This document shows positions 1 through 8,024 of a stretch of DNA of 64,000 nucleotides, piece after piece. How positions within the stretch are numbered: the first letter of the stretch is position 1; each line of letters begins with the position of its first letter. The DNA comes from Bradyrhizobium sp. AZCC 2176 (lineage in GTDB: Bacteria > Pseudomonadota > Alphaproteobacteria > Rhizobiales > Xanthobacteraceae), in NCBI RefSeq assembly GCF_036924645.1, contig NZ_JAZHRX010000001.1, forward strand, positions 5,545,501 through 5,609,500. The letters are read 5' to 3'. Below the pieces are notes generated by a model. That model did not search any database. It saw only the letters and a list, made by a program, of their open reading frames with translations, and had not been told where the DNA came from. A program made the position numbers and the translations under genes.

Positions 1-141
1 GCCGGAAAATATCAGAAACAGCGTCGCGGCGAAGTGCCAGGTGAACGCGAGCAGGGCGGTGAACAGCACGACGCCGATGCCGCCGACCGATATCGCCCAC
101 GCCAGATCGCCGCGGGCCTGAAGGCGATTGTCACCTGTCAC
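1..141 (-). CDS. Probable AI-2E family transporter (PerM-like permease), N-terminal fragment
   Basis: The first 47 codons of a gene that runs off the left edge. It starts with GTG, chosen because an AAGGA ribosome-binding site lies 6-7 bases upstream. The ATG a little further upstream is in another frame. The peptide has a short polar N-terminus and then a strongly hydrophobic stretch (residues about 14-46) that looks like the first two membrane segments. The pattern (RGDLAWAISVGG, then LFTALLAFTWHF) resembles the N-terminus of rhizobial AI-2E/PerM permeases, which are inner-membrane proteins of varied or unknown substrate. With so little sequence the family call is tentative; that it is a membrane protein is clear. 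Confidence 0.5.
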   Translation of the reverse strand, partial: MTGDNRLQARGDLAWAISVGGIGVVLFTALLAFTWHFAATLFLIFSG

Positions 142-290
142 GTTGATTCCTTCTCGCGAGACATTGCCCGGGCAGTCTTTGGCCAAAACATCGCCGGGAT
201 CAAGCGGGCGCGCACGCGCTGGTTTGACGCTGCCGCACCCGGTATGCCAAGCGGTGAGTGAATCTGATATGGCGGGCCGGTGAGGACGAG

Positions 291-986
291 ATGAATTTCA
301 AATGGTTCGGCCCGCTTGCGCTCCTGGCGGCGCTCGTGATCGGCGACCAGATCAGGATCAACCGGCCGGCCCACAAATATCGCCTGACGGTCGAGGTCGA
401 AACGCCGCTGGGGCAGCGATCGGCCTCCGGCGTGATGGCCGTCCATCCCGATCGCAGCTACACCCGCCGCGGCCAGACCCGCACCCTCGGCGAGGCCGTT
501 TTCGTCGAGCTCGGGCTGGGCAAGAACCTCGTCGCGCTGCTCGCGCATGTCGACAACAAGCTCGTCCTTGACGACATGAATTACGTGGCCCTGCGCGCCT
601 ACAACGCGGCCGCCGGCAAGCGCGTGCCGTTCAGCGAGATGAGCCGGTTGACTGGAATCGTGCCGGTCAAGGGCGAACTGGTCCCGGTGCTTGTCAGCTT
701 TGCCGATCCGGCCGCGCCCGGCACCGCACGGGTAGTGCCGCCCGACGATGTCGAAACGGTGCTCGGCAAGGGCTATCGTCTCCACGCGATCACCGCCGAA
801 GTCGTGCCGAACGGATACTGGCCGCTCGATTTCGGCGGCATGCTGGGCGAGCCGGCGACGCGCGGAATCCAGGCGAAATTGCCGTGGCTCAGTGGCGCCG
901 GCGATTCGGCGGCTGCGGCGCTGCGGGCGGCGGGTTTGCCCGGGGTCGAGGCGATCGACGCCGGGGAGGCTTTCACGCGAAAATAG
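291..986 (+). CDS. Hypothetical protein with N-terminal membrane anchor or signal
   Basis: A 231-residue protein from the ATG preceded by a GAGG-type ribosome-binding site. An in-frame ATG 11 codons earlier (258) has weaker support. Residues about 5-17 are hydrophobic (WFGPLALLAALVIG), which suggests a signal anchor or an uncleaved signal peptide. The rest is soluble, with moderate charge and no cysteine motif. I do not recognise a domain. It is divergent from the permease fragment to its left and is followed by the amidotransferase gene on the same strand after about 120 bases. Codon use matches the neighbours, so it is probably a real gene of unknown function. Confidence 0.7.
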   Translation: MNFKWFGPLALLAALVIGDQIRINRPAHKYRLTVEVETPLGQRSASGVMAVHPDRSYTRRGQTRTLGEAVFVELGLGKNLVALLAHVDNKLVLDDMNYVALRAYNAAAGKRVPFSEMSRLTGIVPVKGELVPVLVSFADPAAPGTARVVPPDDVETVLGKGYRLHAITAEVVPNGYWPLDFGGMLGEPATRGIQAKLPWLSGAGDSAAAALRAAGLPGVEAIDAGEAFTRK

Positions 987-1109
987 CAGGGCAGCTCCGC
1001 TGAAGCTCTGCGGATATTGATCCGCAGCCGCGCCGCAGGCATTATCCTGCGCAATCATGGCCCAACCCGGAATATCCTTGCACAGGACGATGACAGCGGA
1101 TTTTTTCCG

Positions 1110-1880
1110 ATGAGACGGCCCGTGGTCGGGGTGATCGGGAACGCCTATCGCGTCGAAAATCGTTTCCAGACCCAGATGGTCGGAGAGCGCAATTTGCGCG
1201 CGGTCACTGACGTGGCGGGGGCGCTGCCGCTGATGTTTGCAGGCTCGCCCGAAATTACCGACATCGGTGCGCTGCTCGATGTCGTCGACGGAGTGATCCT
1301 GACCGGCGCTCGCGCCAATGTTCATCCCACCCGCTTCAAGACCGAACCGCATGAGAAGCACGAGCCCTACGACATCCACCGCGACGACGTCGCGCTGGCG
1401 CTGGCGGAGGCCTGCGTCGCCCGCGGCGTGCCGATCTTCGGCATCTGCCGCGGCCTGCAGGAGATGAACGTCGCCTTCGGCGGCTCGCTGCACCCGGAAA
1501 TCCGCGAGATCCCCGGCCGCATGAACCACCGCATGCCGCGGCTGGAGAACGGCGAAATCCATCCCGACCCGACAGTCGTATTCGCCGACCGCCACGACGT
1601 CCACCTGACGCCCGGCGGCACGTTTGCAAACCTGCTCGGCTGCGAGACCATTCGGGTGAATTCGCTGCACGGGCAGGGCATCCTCGAACCCGGCCAGCGC
1701 ATCGTCATCGAAGGCATCGCCGAAGACGGCACCATCGAAGCGATCCGGATCGCAGACGCGGCGAGCTTTGCGCTCGGTGTCCAGTGGCACGCCGAGTACG
1801 ACCCGCAGCGCAACCCGATCAACCGAAAGCTGTTCGAAGCGTTCGGTGCGGCGCTCAAGGCGCACAAGCGGGCGGCGTAG
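1110..1880 (+). CDS. Class I glutamine amidotransferase-like hydrolase (peptidase C26, PuuD-like)
   Basis: A 256-residue cytoplasmic protein. The start was placed at MRRPVVGV because the upstream in-frame extension does not look coding. The nucleophile elbow FGICRGLQEMN carries the catalytic cysteine. The C-terminal GVQWHAEYDP supplies the His and Glu of the triad. This is the pattern of the C26 family, which includes gamma-glutamyl-gamma-aminobutyrate hydrolase (PuuD) of putrescine catabolism. Conserved VILTGARANVHP and NSLHGQG segments agree. No puu genes are nearby, so the substrate (a gamma-glutamyl compound) is inferred only from the family. The length is normal. Confidence 0.88.
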   Translation: MRRPVVGVIGNAYRVENRFQTQMVGERNLRAVTDVAGALPLMFAGSPEITDIGALLDVVDGVILTGARANVHPTRFKTEPHEKHEPYDIHRDDVALALAEACVARGVPIFGICRGLQEMNVAFGGSLHPEIREIPGRMNHRMPRLENGEIHPDPTVVFADRHDVHLTPGGTFANLLGCETIRVNSLHGQGILEPGQRIVIEGIAEDGTIEAIRIADAASFALGVQWHAEYDPQRNPINRKLFEAFGAALKAHKRAA

Positions 1881-2088
1881 GCACCGTGAACGATCATGTT
1901 TGTCGTCCACCATAAATGTGAGTTGTTGAAGAAAAGCCGTCGACCAGCCTTCCAAGACGACATCCGCCGCGGCGTATGAGTCCCCGACGTGCAATTGCAC
2001 ATCTGAGATCGCGCTTCGCTTGTCCGGGACGACGGGATGGAAGTAGCGCGCCTCAATTTTCAAACTACCAACTGACATGATTACGCGA

Positions 2089-2575
2089 TCTCGCGGCGCA
2101 TTGCGTCCGAGGTTTGCACTTGAACTGTACCCTCTCGTTCAGAGGGCGCAGGGAAGACCGGGTGCTTGCTGCACCCGCGGTCTCGCGTGCGATTTGCGCA
2201 AACAAAACTGCACACGAGCATACAGGGCAGCGGGAGCATTCCGGCCTTCCCTGCGCAATGGCTTTACGGCTTACTTCGTGCTCTTCCCGGAGAACGGCTC
2301 TGTTGCCTCCGTCGCCAGCGGGACACTTCCCGCCAACTTAACGCCAGCACCGCGGCGCCCGAACCACACGACTTCGCCGTACGCCTCCGGCGCGTACGTC
2401 TAGCGCGCCATCAGCGTCCATCGCATCTCACCGCACGTTCGTGACGATCGCGAGCCGCCCCTCAATCGGGTGAGACGGGCGGAGTTATGCGGCTGATTTG
2501 GGTGAGAACGAAAGCAGAATATTTTTGCGCAAAGGGCTGGACAGACTTTTGGTGATTTGCCCGACAAGTGAAAAC
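2089..2575 (+). repeat. Interspersed Bradyrhizobium-type repeat, long copy
   Basis: Non-coding DNA in a 976-base gene-free stretch (1881-2856). Bases 2089-2353 are closely similar to 4070-4338 in the same orientation; shared words include CCTGCGCAATGGCTTTACGG and CGCCAGCACCGC. The part from 2354 to about 2575 (ending near TTTGCCCGACAAG) is present only in this copy. I recall this element as widespread in Bradyrhizobium genomes, where it gives spurious short reading frames. The right boundary rests on that recall. The reading frames inside have no ribosome-binding sites and no family resemblance. Confidence 0.75.
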
Positions 2576-2597
2576 AGGCCGGATCACGAACTATCCA

Positions 2598-2750
2598 CGT
2601 CATGCGAGCCAACGGGTCGCGCGAATGCGCGCCCGATGACAGCCTCCGCGAAGCAATGCATCCTTCCTTCGCGGCGAGATGGATTGTTTCGGTCGCTTCG
2701 CCCCCTTGCGCAAACGCTTGGCGTTTGTCGCAGGCAATGACGGTGGATAT
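2598..2750 (+). repeat. Second intergenic repeat family (partial palindromes)
   Basis: The run beginning CGTCATGCGAGCCAACGG, through the GCGCGAATGCGCGC palindrome and ending at GGCAATGACGG, resembles a short repeat commonly seen between Bradyrhizobium genes. It contains several small inverted repeats and no supported reading frame. It fills most of the space between the large repeat and the solute-binding-protein gene. The assignment relies on recalled similarity and on the palindromic structure. Confidence 0.5.
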
Positions 2751-2856
2751 AGTTTCGCATTCTCACGACGTGATAGTTGAAGCGCGCCCTGTCATTTCTG
2801 CTATCGTCTTGCACAACAGCATGGCCGGTCAACGGCCTCAGTACCGGGAGGATGCG

Positions 2857-3924
2857 ATGCGGGACCGCCATTGGTCGAGACGCGACCTGCTGAAGGCATC
2901 GACGGCTTCCGCTGCAAGCCTCCTATTGGCCGCGCCGCTGAAGGCCGCGGCGCCGTCGGCGGAGGACGTGACGCCGGCCCTGATCGAGGCCGCTGCGAAG
3001 GAGGGCAAGCTTTCGTTTTATTCGGCGCTTGAACTTAATACCGCCGAACGTCTGGCGCGGACTTTTGAGGCGAAATATCCTGGCATTGCCGTGCGGGTCG
3101 AGCGCTCCGGCGCGGAGCGGATTTTTCAGCGCATCGGGCAAGAGCAGGGCAGCGGCATCAAGGCCGTCGACGTCGCCAACTCGACCGATCCCGCGCATTA
3201 TCTCGAATGGAAGAAGAACGACTGGCTGGCGCCTTACCTTCCGCGCGAGGTGGCGCAGCATTTTCCGGCCGATCATATCGACCCGGACGGCATGTACGCG
3301 ACGTCCTGTGCCTGGACCGAAGCGATCGGCTACAACACCAATCTCGTCAAGCGCGAGGAGGCGCCGAAAAGCTATGCCGACCTGCTCGACCCGAAATGGA
3401 CGGGCAAGATGGTCAAGGCCCATCCCGGCTATAGCGGCGCCATCCTGACCGCGACCTTCCTGCTGGCGCGCGACCTCGGCTGGCCGTATCTGGAAAAACT
3501 GGCACGGCAAAAGATCATGCAAGTACAGTCGGCCGCCGATCCGCCCAAGAAGATCCTGCTCGGTGAGCGCGCCGTCATGGCCGATGGTAACGACTATAAC
3601 CTGGTGCTCCTGAAGGATCAGGGCAAACCGGTCGAGGTGGTGTATCCTGCCGAAGGTTCGCCGCTGATCATCGTTCCCTCGGGGATTTTCCGCAGCGCGC
3701 CAAATCCGAATGCGGCAAGGCTTTTCCAGAGCTTCTTCTTCAGCGCCGAGGCACAGCAGATGCTGGTCGATGTCTTCGCGCACCGCTCGTTCCATGGGCA
3801 GGTCAAGGAGAAGGGCGAGCACGTTCCGCTTTCCAGCCTGAAACTGCTCAAGGCCGACCCCGCCCAGGTGCAGGCGCAAAGCGAGGAGATCAAGGCGCGC
3901 TATGCGAAGACCTTTGGCGTTTGA
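2857..3924 (+). CDS. Tat-exported ABC transporter substrate-binding protein (Fe(III)/spermidine-type fold)
   Basis: A 355-residue periplasmic solute-binding protein. The start is the ATG seven bases after GGGAGG. The N-terminus has a twin-arginine signal (SRRDLLKAS, then an alanine-rich core to about residue 30). The mature part has features of extracellular solute-binding proteins of the FbpA/PotD type: EGKLSFYSAL, AYNTNL-like GYNTNLV, SYADLLDPKWTGK and a C-terminal SAEAQQML. No permease or ATPase gene is adjacent, so it is an orphan in this window and its ligand is unknown. It is bracketed by directly repeated copies of a large interspersed repeat, which could have helped it move. Confidence 0.85.
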   Translation: MRDRHWSRRDLLKASTASAASLLLAAPLKAAAPSAEDVTPALIEAAAKEGKLSFYSALELNTAERLARTFEAKYPGIAVRVERSGAERIFQRIGQEQGSGIKAVDVANSTDPAHYLEWKKNDWLAPYLPREVAQHFPADHIDPDGMYATSCAWTEAIGYNTNLVKREEAPKSYADLLDPKWTGKMVKAHPGYSGAILTATFLLARDLGWPYLEKLARQKIMQVQSAADPPKKILLGERAVMADGNDYNLVLLKDQGKPVEVVYPAEGSPLIIVPSGIFRSAPNPNAARLFQSFFFSAEAQQMLVDVFAHRSFHGQVKEKGEHVPLSSLKLLKADPAQVQAQSEEIKARYAKTFGV

Positions 3925-3954
3925 GAAGATCTGCGGCGTCTGAGCTGGCGCAGG

Positions 3955-4050
3955 CCCGGAATCCATTTCACCACCTGGTCTGCGGCTCGATGGATTCCGG
4001 GCTGGCGCTTCGGGCGCCCTCAGGTGCGCAATTGCGCACTGGGGAATGAC
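3955..4050 (+). repeat. Palindromic intergenic repeat behind the solute-binding-protein gene
   Basis: A 12-bp perfect inverted repeat, CCCGGAATCCAT at 3955-3966 and ATGGATTCCGGG at 3990-4001, is followed by a GC-rich hairpin and GGGGAATGAC. It has the same design (CCGGAAT arms) as the element at 38214-38308. It lies 30 bases after the stop codon and could act as a transcript 3' end, but it has no T-tract. Confidence 0.7.
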
Positions 4051-4069
4051 AACTGAATATGCGTTCGCG

Positions 4070-4338
4070 CTCTCGCGACATGTACTGCCCGAGGTTTGCC
4101 TAAAATTTCCCGCCCATCTTGTTCAGAGGGGCGCGGGGAAGACCGGGTGCGCGCTGCAGCCGCGATCTCGCGTGCCATTTGCGCATAAGAAAACGCACAC
4201 GAGCAGGTTCAGCGGAAACACTCCGGCCTTCCCTGCGCAATGGCTTTACGGCCTGCTTCGTGCGCTCCCCGGTGAACGGCTCTTTTGCCACCGTCGCTGC
4301 GCAAAGATGAATCTGCGCAACTTGACGCCAGCACCGCA
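4070..4338 (+). repeat. Interspersed Bradyrhizobium-type repeat, short copy
   Basis: Direct repeat of 2089-2353. Both share CCGAGGTTTGC, GGGAAGACCGGGTGC, CGATTTGCGCA/CCATTTGCGCA-type segments, CCGGCCTTCCCTGCGCAATG and CGCCAGCACCGC. The distal 220 bases of the long copy are missing here; homology stops about 65 bases before the left end of the insertion sequence. No supported gene lies inside. Confidence 0.75.
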
Positions 4339-4405
4339 GGAAAATCAAATGCAGCGCGTACTCTCTCGATATCGTCCCTGATGTCGCTGCGCACACCCGG
4401 GCTTG

Positions 4406-4430
4406 TATGGGGTAGTAGTTGTCAAGGGGA
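4406..4430 (+). repeat. Left subterminal inverted repeat of the IS110-type element
   Basis: Starts TATGGGGTAGTAG and matches the reverse complement of 6067-6091 at about 18 of 25 positions, with TATGGGGT at the outer edge and AGGGG near the inner edge conserved. Confidence 0.7.
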
Positions 4431-4869
4431 TTGATCGATCAGGGCATGGCTTTGCCTTTGGCATGTTCGGTGGAGGGCGATGCGCCCTTTGATCCCGATG
4501 GATAGCCGCTGCGCCGGACGCAGCCACCGTCAAGGTTGGCCGCAGGCCACCGCCGGAGGCGGCGCGGAGCGGCCTTGACGGTGGCGAGGCCGGAGCAAAG
4601 CTTTCGGATCGGGACGTTTCGAGGCGCGCGATTGACGGCTTGACGTGATGTCCGGGACTGGGCCGTGACGTCGTTATGCGGCCAACACCGCATCAACTTG
4701 TATCCGGTCGGGTGTGGTGGCCCGAACCCTGATCTTTCATGCACGGGTGAAGGTAAGGCCCAGAAGAGACGGGACCCATCTACGAAAGCGGAATCCGAAG
4801 ACCCAAGCCCGGGTTCGGTCACACGTCTGTCCTGGGTCACGTCGGTCGTCATTGGCGCACCGGCGTTGC
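4431..4869 (-). ncRNA. Candidate guide (seek/bridge) RNA region of the IS110-type element
   Basis: This 439-base stretch between the transposase stop and the left repeat has no convincing reading frame but strong structure. GCCACCGTCAAGG at 4523-4535 pairs perfectly with CCTTGACGGTGGC at 4573-4585, and the 37-base loop contains a further CCGCC/GGCGG hairpin. IS110 and IS1111 elements are known to encode a short RNA in their non-coding end that directs the recombinase to its target. The position and structure fit, but expression, exact ends and guide loops cannot be read here. Confidence 0.45.
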
Positions 4870-6024
4870 TTAAAAGCTCGGACGCATGACGGCGCCACTC
4901 GGCACGAGGCCGGTCTCCAGATAGCGCCAGAAGGCCACCATCAGCTTGCGCGCCAGCGCCACGATGGCGATCTTGCGGATGCGGCCCTTGAGGTTACCAA
5001 CCCGCTCGCGGAACCAGCGGCTCAGCTCGGTGTCGGGCTGATGCCTCAGCCACAGCCAGGCGAGCTCGATTGCGGTGGTTCGCGCACGGCGGTTGCCAGC
5101 TTTGCTGATGCCCTGTTGTCGACGGCGGGCGCCGCTGTCGTAGGGCACGTCGGTTAGTCCGACGCAGCTGCCGAGCTGACGGCGGTTCTTAAAGTCACGG
5201 TAGAAGACCTCGTTGGCCAGGAGCTGGGCGATGTGCGGGCCAATCGCCTTGAGTTGGGCAAGCTGAACCGCCTTCGCCTCTGCCGAGTCCTTTGCCGGGG
5301 TCCGATGCGCGGCCGCATTCGCTGCCTCGAGCCCCGTGATCTGCTTGTGCACCAATACCAGCCGCTCATGCTCGCGACGGATCTCGTCCTTCAGCCGTGG
5401 CGGCAGAACGCGGCCATCGCCGGTACGCATCGCATCCAGACTCGCCAAGAAGCCCGGCTTCAGGGGCATGACATCGCGGATGCCCTGGCCATGCAGCAGC
5501 CCCTTGATCCGGTTGCTGTGCCCGGTGCGCTCCTGCAGCAGCCGCTCGCGCTCGCGCGTACGCCGCTTGCGATCCTCGTCCTCAGGCGTGGGAACCCGAA
5601 CCATGCTGCAAACCCGCGGTTCGCCGCGCAGGTAAGCCAGAAACGAGCGCATCAACTGCGCCAAGTCGATCCGATCGGTCTTGGCCCGCCGTGCCCGCCG
5701 GTTCACCTCGATGCTCGACGCATCGATCTCGTGATTGAGCACCTCGTTGTCGGCCAGCCAGCGGTGCAGCCAATGACCGTCGAGACCGGCTTCATAGCAC
5801 GACAGAATACGAACCAGCTTCCCCGTCTGCTCCGCCTTCGATCGAGCCTTGACCAGCAAAGCTGCCAACGCCGCCAAGTCGCCACCGTCAATCCGGTAAC
5901 GGCTCATCTTCTCGGTACCGGGCAGCATGATGCCTAGCTGCCATTTCGCCTTGCTCAGTTCGAAAGCAACGTAAACTGTGGCATACTTGCAGCCGGCGGG
6001 TGTGTCAGCGTGATCTGTGCACAT
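4870..6024 (-). CDS. IS110 family transposase (DEDD recombinase)
   Basis: A 384-residue transposase. The N-terminal RuvC-like DEDD domain (about 15-170) shows YVAFELSKAKW, CYEAGLDGHW and AKTDRIDLAQL. The C-terminal IS116/IS110/IS902 domain (about 240-330) shows LKAIGPHIAQLLANEVFYRDF, GLTDVPYDSG and GISKAGNRRAR with the conserved serine. In the first motif the acidic residue is Glu (FELS), where most IS110 enzymes have Asp. I believe this variant is typical of one rhizobial branch, not a defect. It catalyses excision and integration of its own element guided by an element-encoded RNA. The reading frame is complete, so it may be active. Confidence 0.9.
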   Translation of the reverse strand: MCTDHADTPAGCKYATVYVAFELSKAKWQLGIMLPGTEKMSRYRIDGGDLAALAALLVKARSKAEQTGKLVRILSCYEAGLDGHWLHRWLADNEVLNHEIDASSIEVNRRARRAKTDRIDLAQLMRSFLAYLRGEPRVCSMVRVPTPEDEDRKRRTRERERLLQERTGHSNRIKGLLHGQGIRDVMPLKPGFLASLDAMRTGDGRVLPPRLKDEIRREHERLVLVHKQITGLEAANAAAHRTPAKDSAEAKAVQLAQLKAIGPHIAQLLANEVFYRDFKNRRQLGSCVGLTDVPYDSGARRRQQGISKAGNRRARTTAIELAWLWLRHQPDTELSRWFRERVGNLKGRIRKIAIVALARKLMVAFWRYLETGLVPSGAVMRPSF

Positions 6025-6066
6025 CGTGGATCCTCTGGGTGAGTGGGTGGTCGCAAACTCAACTTA

Positions 6067-6091
6067 CCCCCTGACCACCTGCCACCCCATA
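6067..6091 (-). repeat. Right subterminal inverted repeat of the IS110-type element
   Basis: On the minus strand it begins TATGGGGTGGCAGG and pairs with the left repeat. It lies 43 bases upstream of the transposase start, so this end of the element is short, unlike the other end. Confidence 0.7.
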
Positions 6092-6148
6092 GGATCTACG
6101 CTTGCTGCATCGCAGGCCGTGGCGAAGCGCGATTGCTTTGACGCTGCA

Positions 6149-6877
6149 TTAACGCAAACCCAGGCTTTGCAGGAGCGACGGTGTCTGGGCATTTTGCGCT
6201 GACGGCGCCTGTGTTCGGGCGTCCGGTACGGCCGGGACCTCGACCCGTGCATTTTGCTCTTCCTGGACCCTTGCTCGATGATTTCGCTGGGTTCGGCTCT
6301 CTGCTCGCGCATTGTGCACGGACCGGGCCCGTCGATGTTTTTTCGTTGGCTGGGCCTGAACTGGGGCATCTTGCGCAACCTGCACTGGGGCAGCTTGCGC
6401 GGGCTGTACGGGCGCGACCTGTGCCCGTGAATCTTCCTTGGCCGCCCAGGCTTCGAATTCCTTCAACAAGGCTTCGGCTGGCGGCTGACCGATCTCGGTT
6501 TGTTTCTGATCGGCAGGTTCAAAAGCTGCAGCAATTTCGTCGCGCGCCGGCGCGTCGTCGCTTGTCGTCGTCGGCAAATCCTGAGTGCCGGCGATCGATT
6601 GAATTGCTGGCACCGACGGAGCGGCGTCAGGCTGAGGCGCGGGTTTTTCGACCCACGTAGCCGTGACGTTCTCAACGAGCGCGACTGGATCTCCCACCGA
6701 CAGGATCGCGATGCCGATCGCTGTCGCCGTTACAGCCCAAATGCTCGTCTTCAAGATTCGCGACGAGATAACCCCTATGTCCCAAGTCTTCCCGATATCC
6801 AGCGGCTCGGTTTTTTCCGCATACTCGGAGAGAAAGATAGGAGAACGATCTGGCTGGAAACCGTCTTTTGTCGCCAT
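6149..6877 (-). CDS. Hypothetical membrane-anchored protein with Ala/Pro/Gln-rich low-complexity tail
   Basis: A 242-residue protein from MATKDGFQ, the start with the best coding continuity; the reading frame extends further upstream but looks non-coding there. One membrane segment lies at about residues 40-62 (SSRILKTSIWAVTATAIGIAIL). After it comes a long disordered region with repeated APVQ, ADARTQ and NAR-type units and a short hydrophobic end (SLLQSLGLR). The topology suggests a cytoplasmic N-terminus and an extended periplasmic tail. I recall similar unnamed proteins in Bradyrhizobium. It lies just beyond the insertion sequence; the gap of about 57 bases leaves it apparently intact. Confidence 0.65.
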   Translation of the reverse strand: MATKDGFQPDRSPIFLSEYAEKTEPLDIGKTWDIGVISSRILKTSIWAVTATAIGIAILSVGDPVALVENVTATWVEKPAPQPDAAPSVPAIQSIAGTQDLPTTTSDDAPARDEIAAAFEPADQKQTEIGQPPAEALLKEFEAWAAKEDSRAQVAPVQPAQAAPVQVAQDAPVQAQPTKKHRRARSVHNARAESRTQRNHRARVQEEQNARVEVPAVPDARTQAPSAQNAQTPSLLQSLGLR

Positions 6878-7055
6878 TGGGGGATGCCGCCTCTTATTGT
6901 TCTCATGGACCGGTACCCGGCTAGCGAGGTCTAAAAGCGACAATCGCCGCCACGATTTGGGAGAAGTCTTGGTTTCAATGGGATTTGGGAACCGCAAGAT
7001 CACGCGGAAGCCCAATTTGCTTTGAGCAAGAGCAGAAATGACCGCCACAAAAGCA

Positions 7056-7081
7056 AAAGGCGCCCCACAAGGAGCGCCTTT
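7056..7081 (-). terminator. Relic copy of the glnA terminator
   Basis: The hairpin AAAGGCGCC/GGAGCGCCTTT is nearly identical to the terminator behind intact glnA at 8025-8052, and it lies the same distance from the glnA remnant as the original does from glnA. It could now terminate the DUF992 transcript. Confidence 0.6.
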
Positions 7082-7123
7082 CGCATTTGTCGGCCAGTGT
7101 GCCGGTGGAAAATCCGCCGGCGA

Positions 7124-7267
7124 TCACGGCGAACAATACATCTCAGACTCGACCAGGTGCGGGGTCATCTCAAAGCGCTCGACTTCGGTCATCTTCAGTT
7201 TCGATGAAGTCGTCGTCGAACACGCCGCCATGCTTGAGGAAGGCGCGGTCCTTGTCGAGATTTTCCA
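7124..7267 (-). pseudogene. Fragment of the 3' end of glnA (decayed duplicate)
   Basis: About 145 bases that mirror the last part of the intact gene at 8097-8250. On the minus strand it reads [20 protein letters not shown], as in GlnA, then loses about a dozen bases and shifts frame, yet keeps the nucleotide match through the stop codon and on into the terminator. Homology ends abruptly at GAGATTTTCCA. It has no start and cannot make a functional protein. Together with the terminator copy it forms a block of roughly 215 bases in direct repeat with the end of the real glnA. Confidence 0.85.
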
Positions 7268-7290
7268 CTGGTTCACCAGCGATGATGTCG

Positions 7291-7818
7291 TCACCGGGCA
7301 CGACGTGCGGGCGCAGCGGCCGGCCGCAGCTCCAGTGTGGATACGCCTGCCGCAATATTCACGCCCGTCTGCCCCTGCACGGATGCCGGCTGCATGATGA
7401 CCCTGCGGTCCGGGCCTCCAACCAGGACGTTGGCACTCGCTCCGGCGCCGACCGTGCCGCCGGCGGTCGCACCCGTATGGGTTCCCGCCAATGCCCCCCG
7501 GCCCAACGTGGTCGGCGCAAAAACCGCCCAGGCCATCTGGCCGCCGGTCGTGGCACCGATGTCGAGGCCAAGCGTGCTGACGGTGCCCTCATAAGCGTCG
7601 CGCGCCCTGCCTCTCGCCGAGGCATAGATGCAGCTCAGTTGCCGCTGTCCCCCGACAACGAGGCCGACACCGGGCGCTATGTTGCAGGTGAGCGTGCCGA
7701 CCCTCGTCCGCCCGGTGTCCTGAGCGGTGGCCGGCGCCATGGCGAGGGCGAGCGCCAGGGCGGCGCATGTGGTTGCGAGACTATTCAATGCTGTTCTATT
7801 CAGGGTTGCTTTGTTCAT
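7291..7818 (-). CDS. DUF992 domain-containing exported protein
   Basis: A 175-residue protein behind a strong GGAGGGACG ribosome-binding site. Residues 1-32 form a Sec signal peptide ending AMAPATAQ. The mature part is a DUF992 domain, recognised by VGTLTCNIAPGVGLVVG, LSCIYAS, GLDIGATTGG, WAVFAPT, LAGTHTGATAG and VQGQTGVN. Two cysteines (in LTCN and LSCI) probably form a disulfide. The function of DUF992 is unknown; it is common in rhizobia and mostly periplasmic. The last residues (AAAPARRAR) look read-through in character, as if the natural 3' end was replaced where the gene abuts the glnA remnant. It sits between intact glnA and that remnant. Confidence 0.85.
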   Translation of the reverse strand: MNKATLNRTALNSLATTCAALALALAMAPATAQDTGRTRVGTLTCNIAPGVGLVVGGQRQLSCIYASARGRARDAYEGTVSTLGLDIGATTGGQMAWAVFAPTTLGRGALAGTHTGATAGGTVGAGASANVLVGGPDRRVIMQPASVQGQTGVNIAAGVSTLELRPAAAPARRAR

Positions 7819-8024
7819 GGGCGTCCCTCCGTCGACGCATTCTGGTGGACCCCCTCAACGCGCATGGCGAGGTTCCTGTTCCAGGTCGCGTCCCGGGCCA
7901 TGAGGGCCTTACAGGCGGGTAAAACAGGTTTCCGGGCCATATGAGCAGAATTCGCGGCGGCATTTCGGCCGTATGAGCACGCGAACAGGGCGGCCGAAAC
8001 GCCTGACTTTCCTTCGCAAAAACA

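Larger units (their letters stand above)
4406..6091 (-). mobile_element. IS110-family insertion sequence (IS1111-like layout)
   Basis: About 1.69 kb, read on the minus strand. The edges were set by imperfect inverted repeats at 4406-4430 and 6067-6091, both beginning TATGGGGT inward. Between them lie a DEDD transposase gene and about 440 bases of non-coding sequence downstream of it. Subterminal inverted repeats together with a long non-coding end after the transposase are the arrangement of the IS1111 subgroup. True ends may lie a few bases outside the repeats, and no target-site duplication is expected for this family. I see no obvious damage to the element. Confidence 0.75.

Noticed and set aside
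138..2078. Minus-strand open frame of 646 codons
   Set aside because: It runs antisense through two genes with good motifs and ribosome-binding sites (hypothetical gene at 291 and amidotransferase at 1110). Its translation is rich in Arg, His and Asp with no family pattern, typical of a shadow frame in GC-rich DNA.
2077..2612. Several short plus- and minus-strand frames of 70-108 codons
   Set aside because: They lie inside the interspersed repeat, and the similar frames at 4046-4396 arise from its second copy. No ribosome-binding sites; repeat-derived artefacts.
4523..4585. Terminator for an upstream plus-strand gene
   Set aside because: The inverted repeat has a 37-base structured loop, no T-tract, and lies inside the insertion sequence non-coding end. 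A guide-RNA structure explains it better.
5233..5937. Plus-strand frame of 234 codons inside the insertion sequence
   Set aside because: Antisense to the well-supported transposase; no motif and no start signal.
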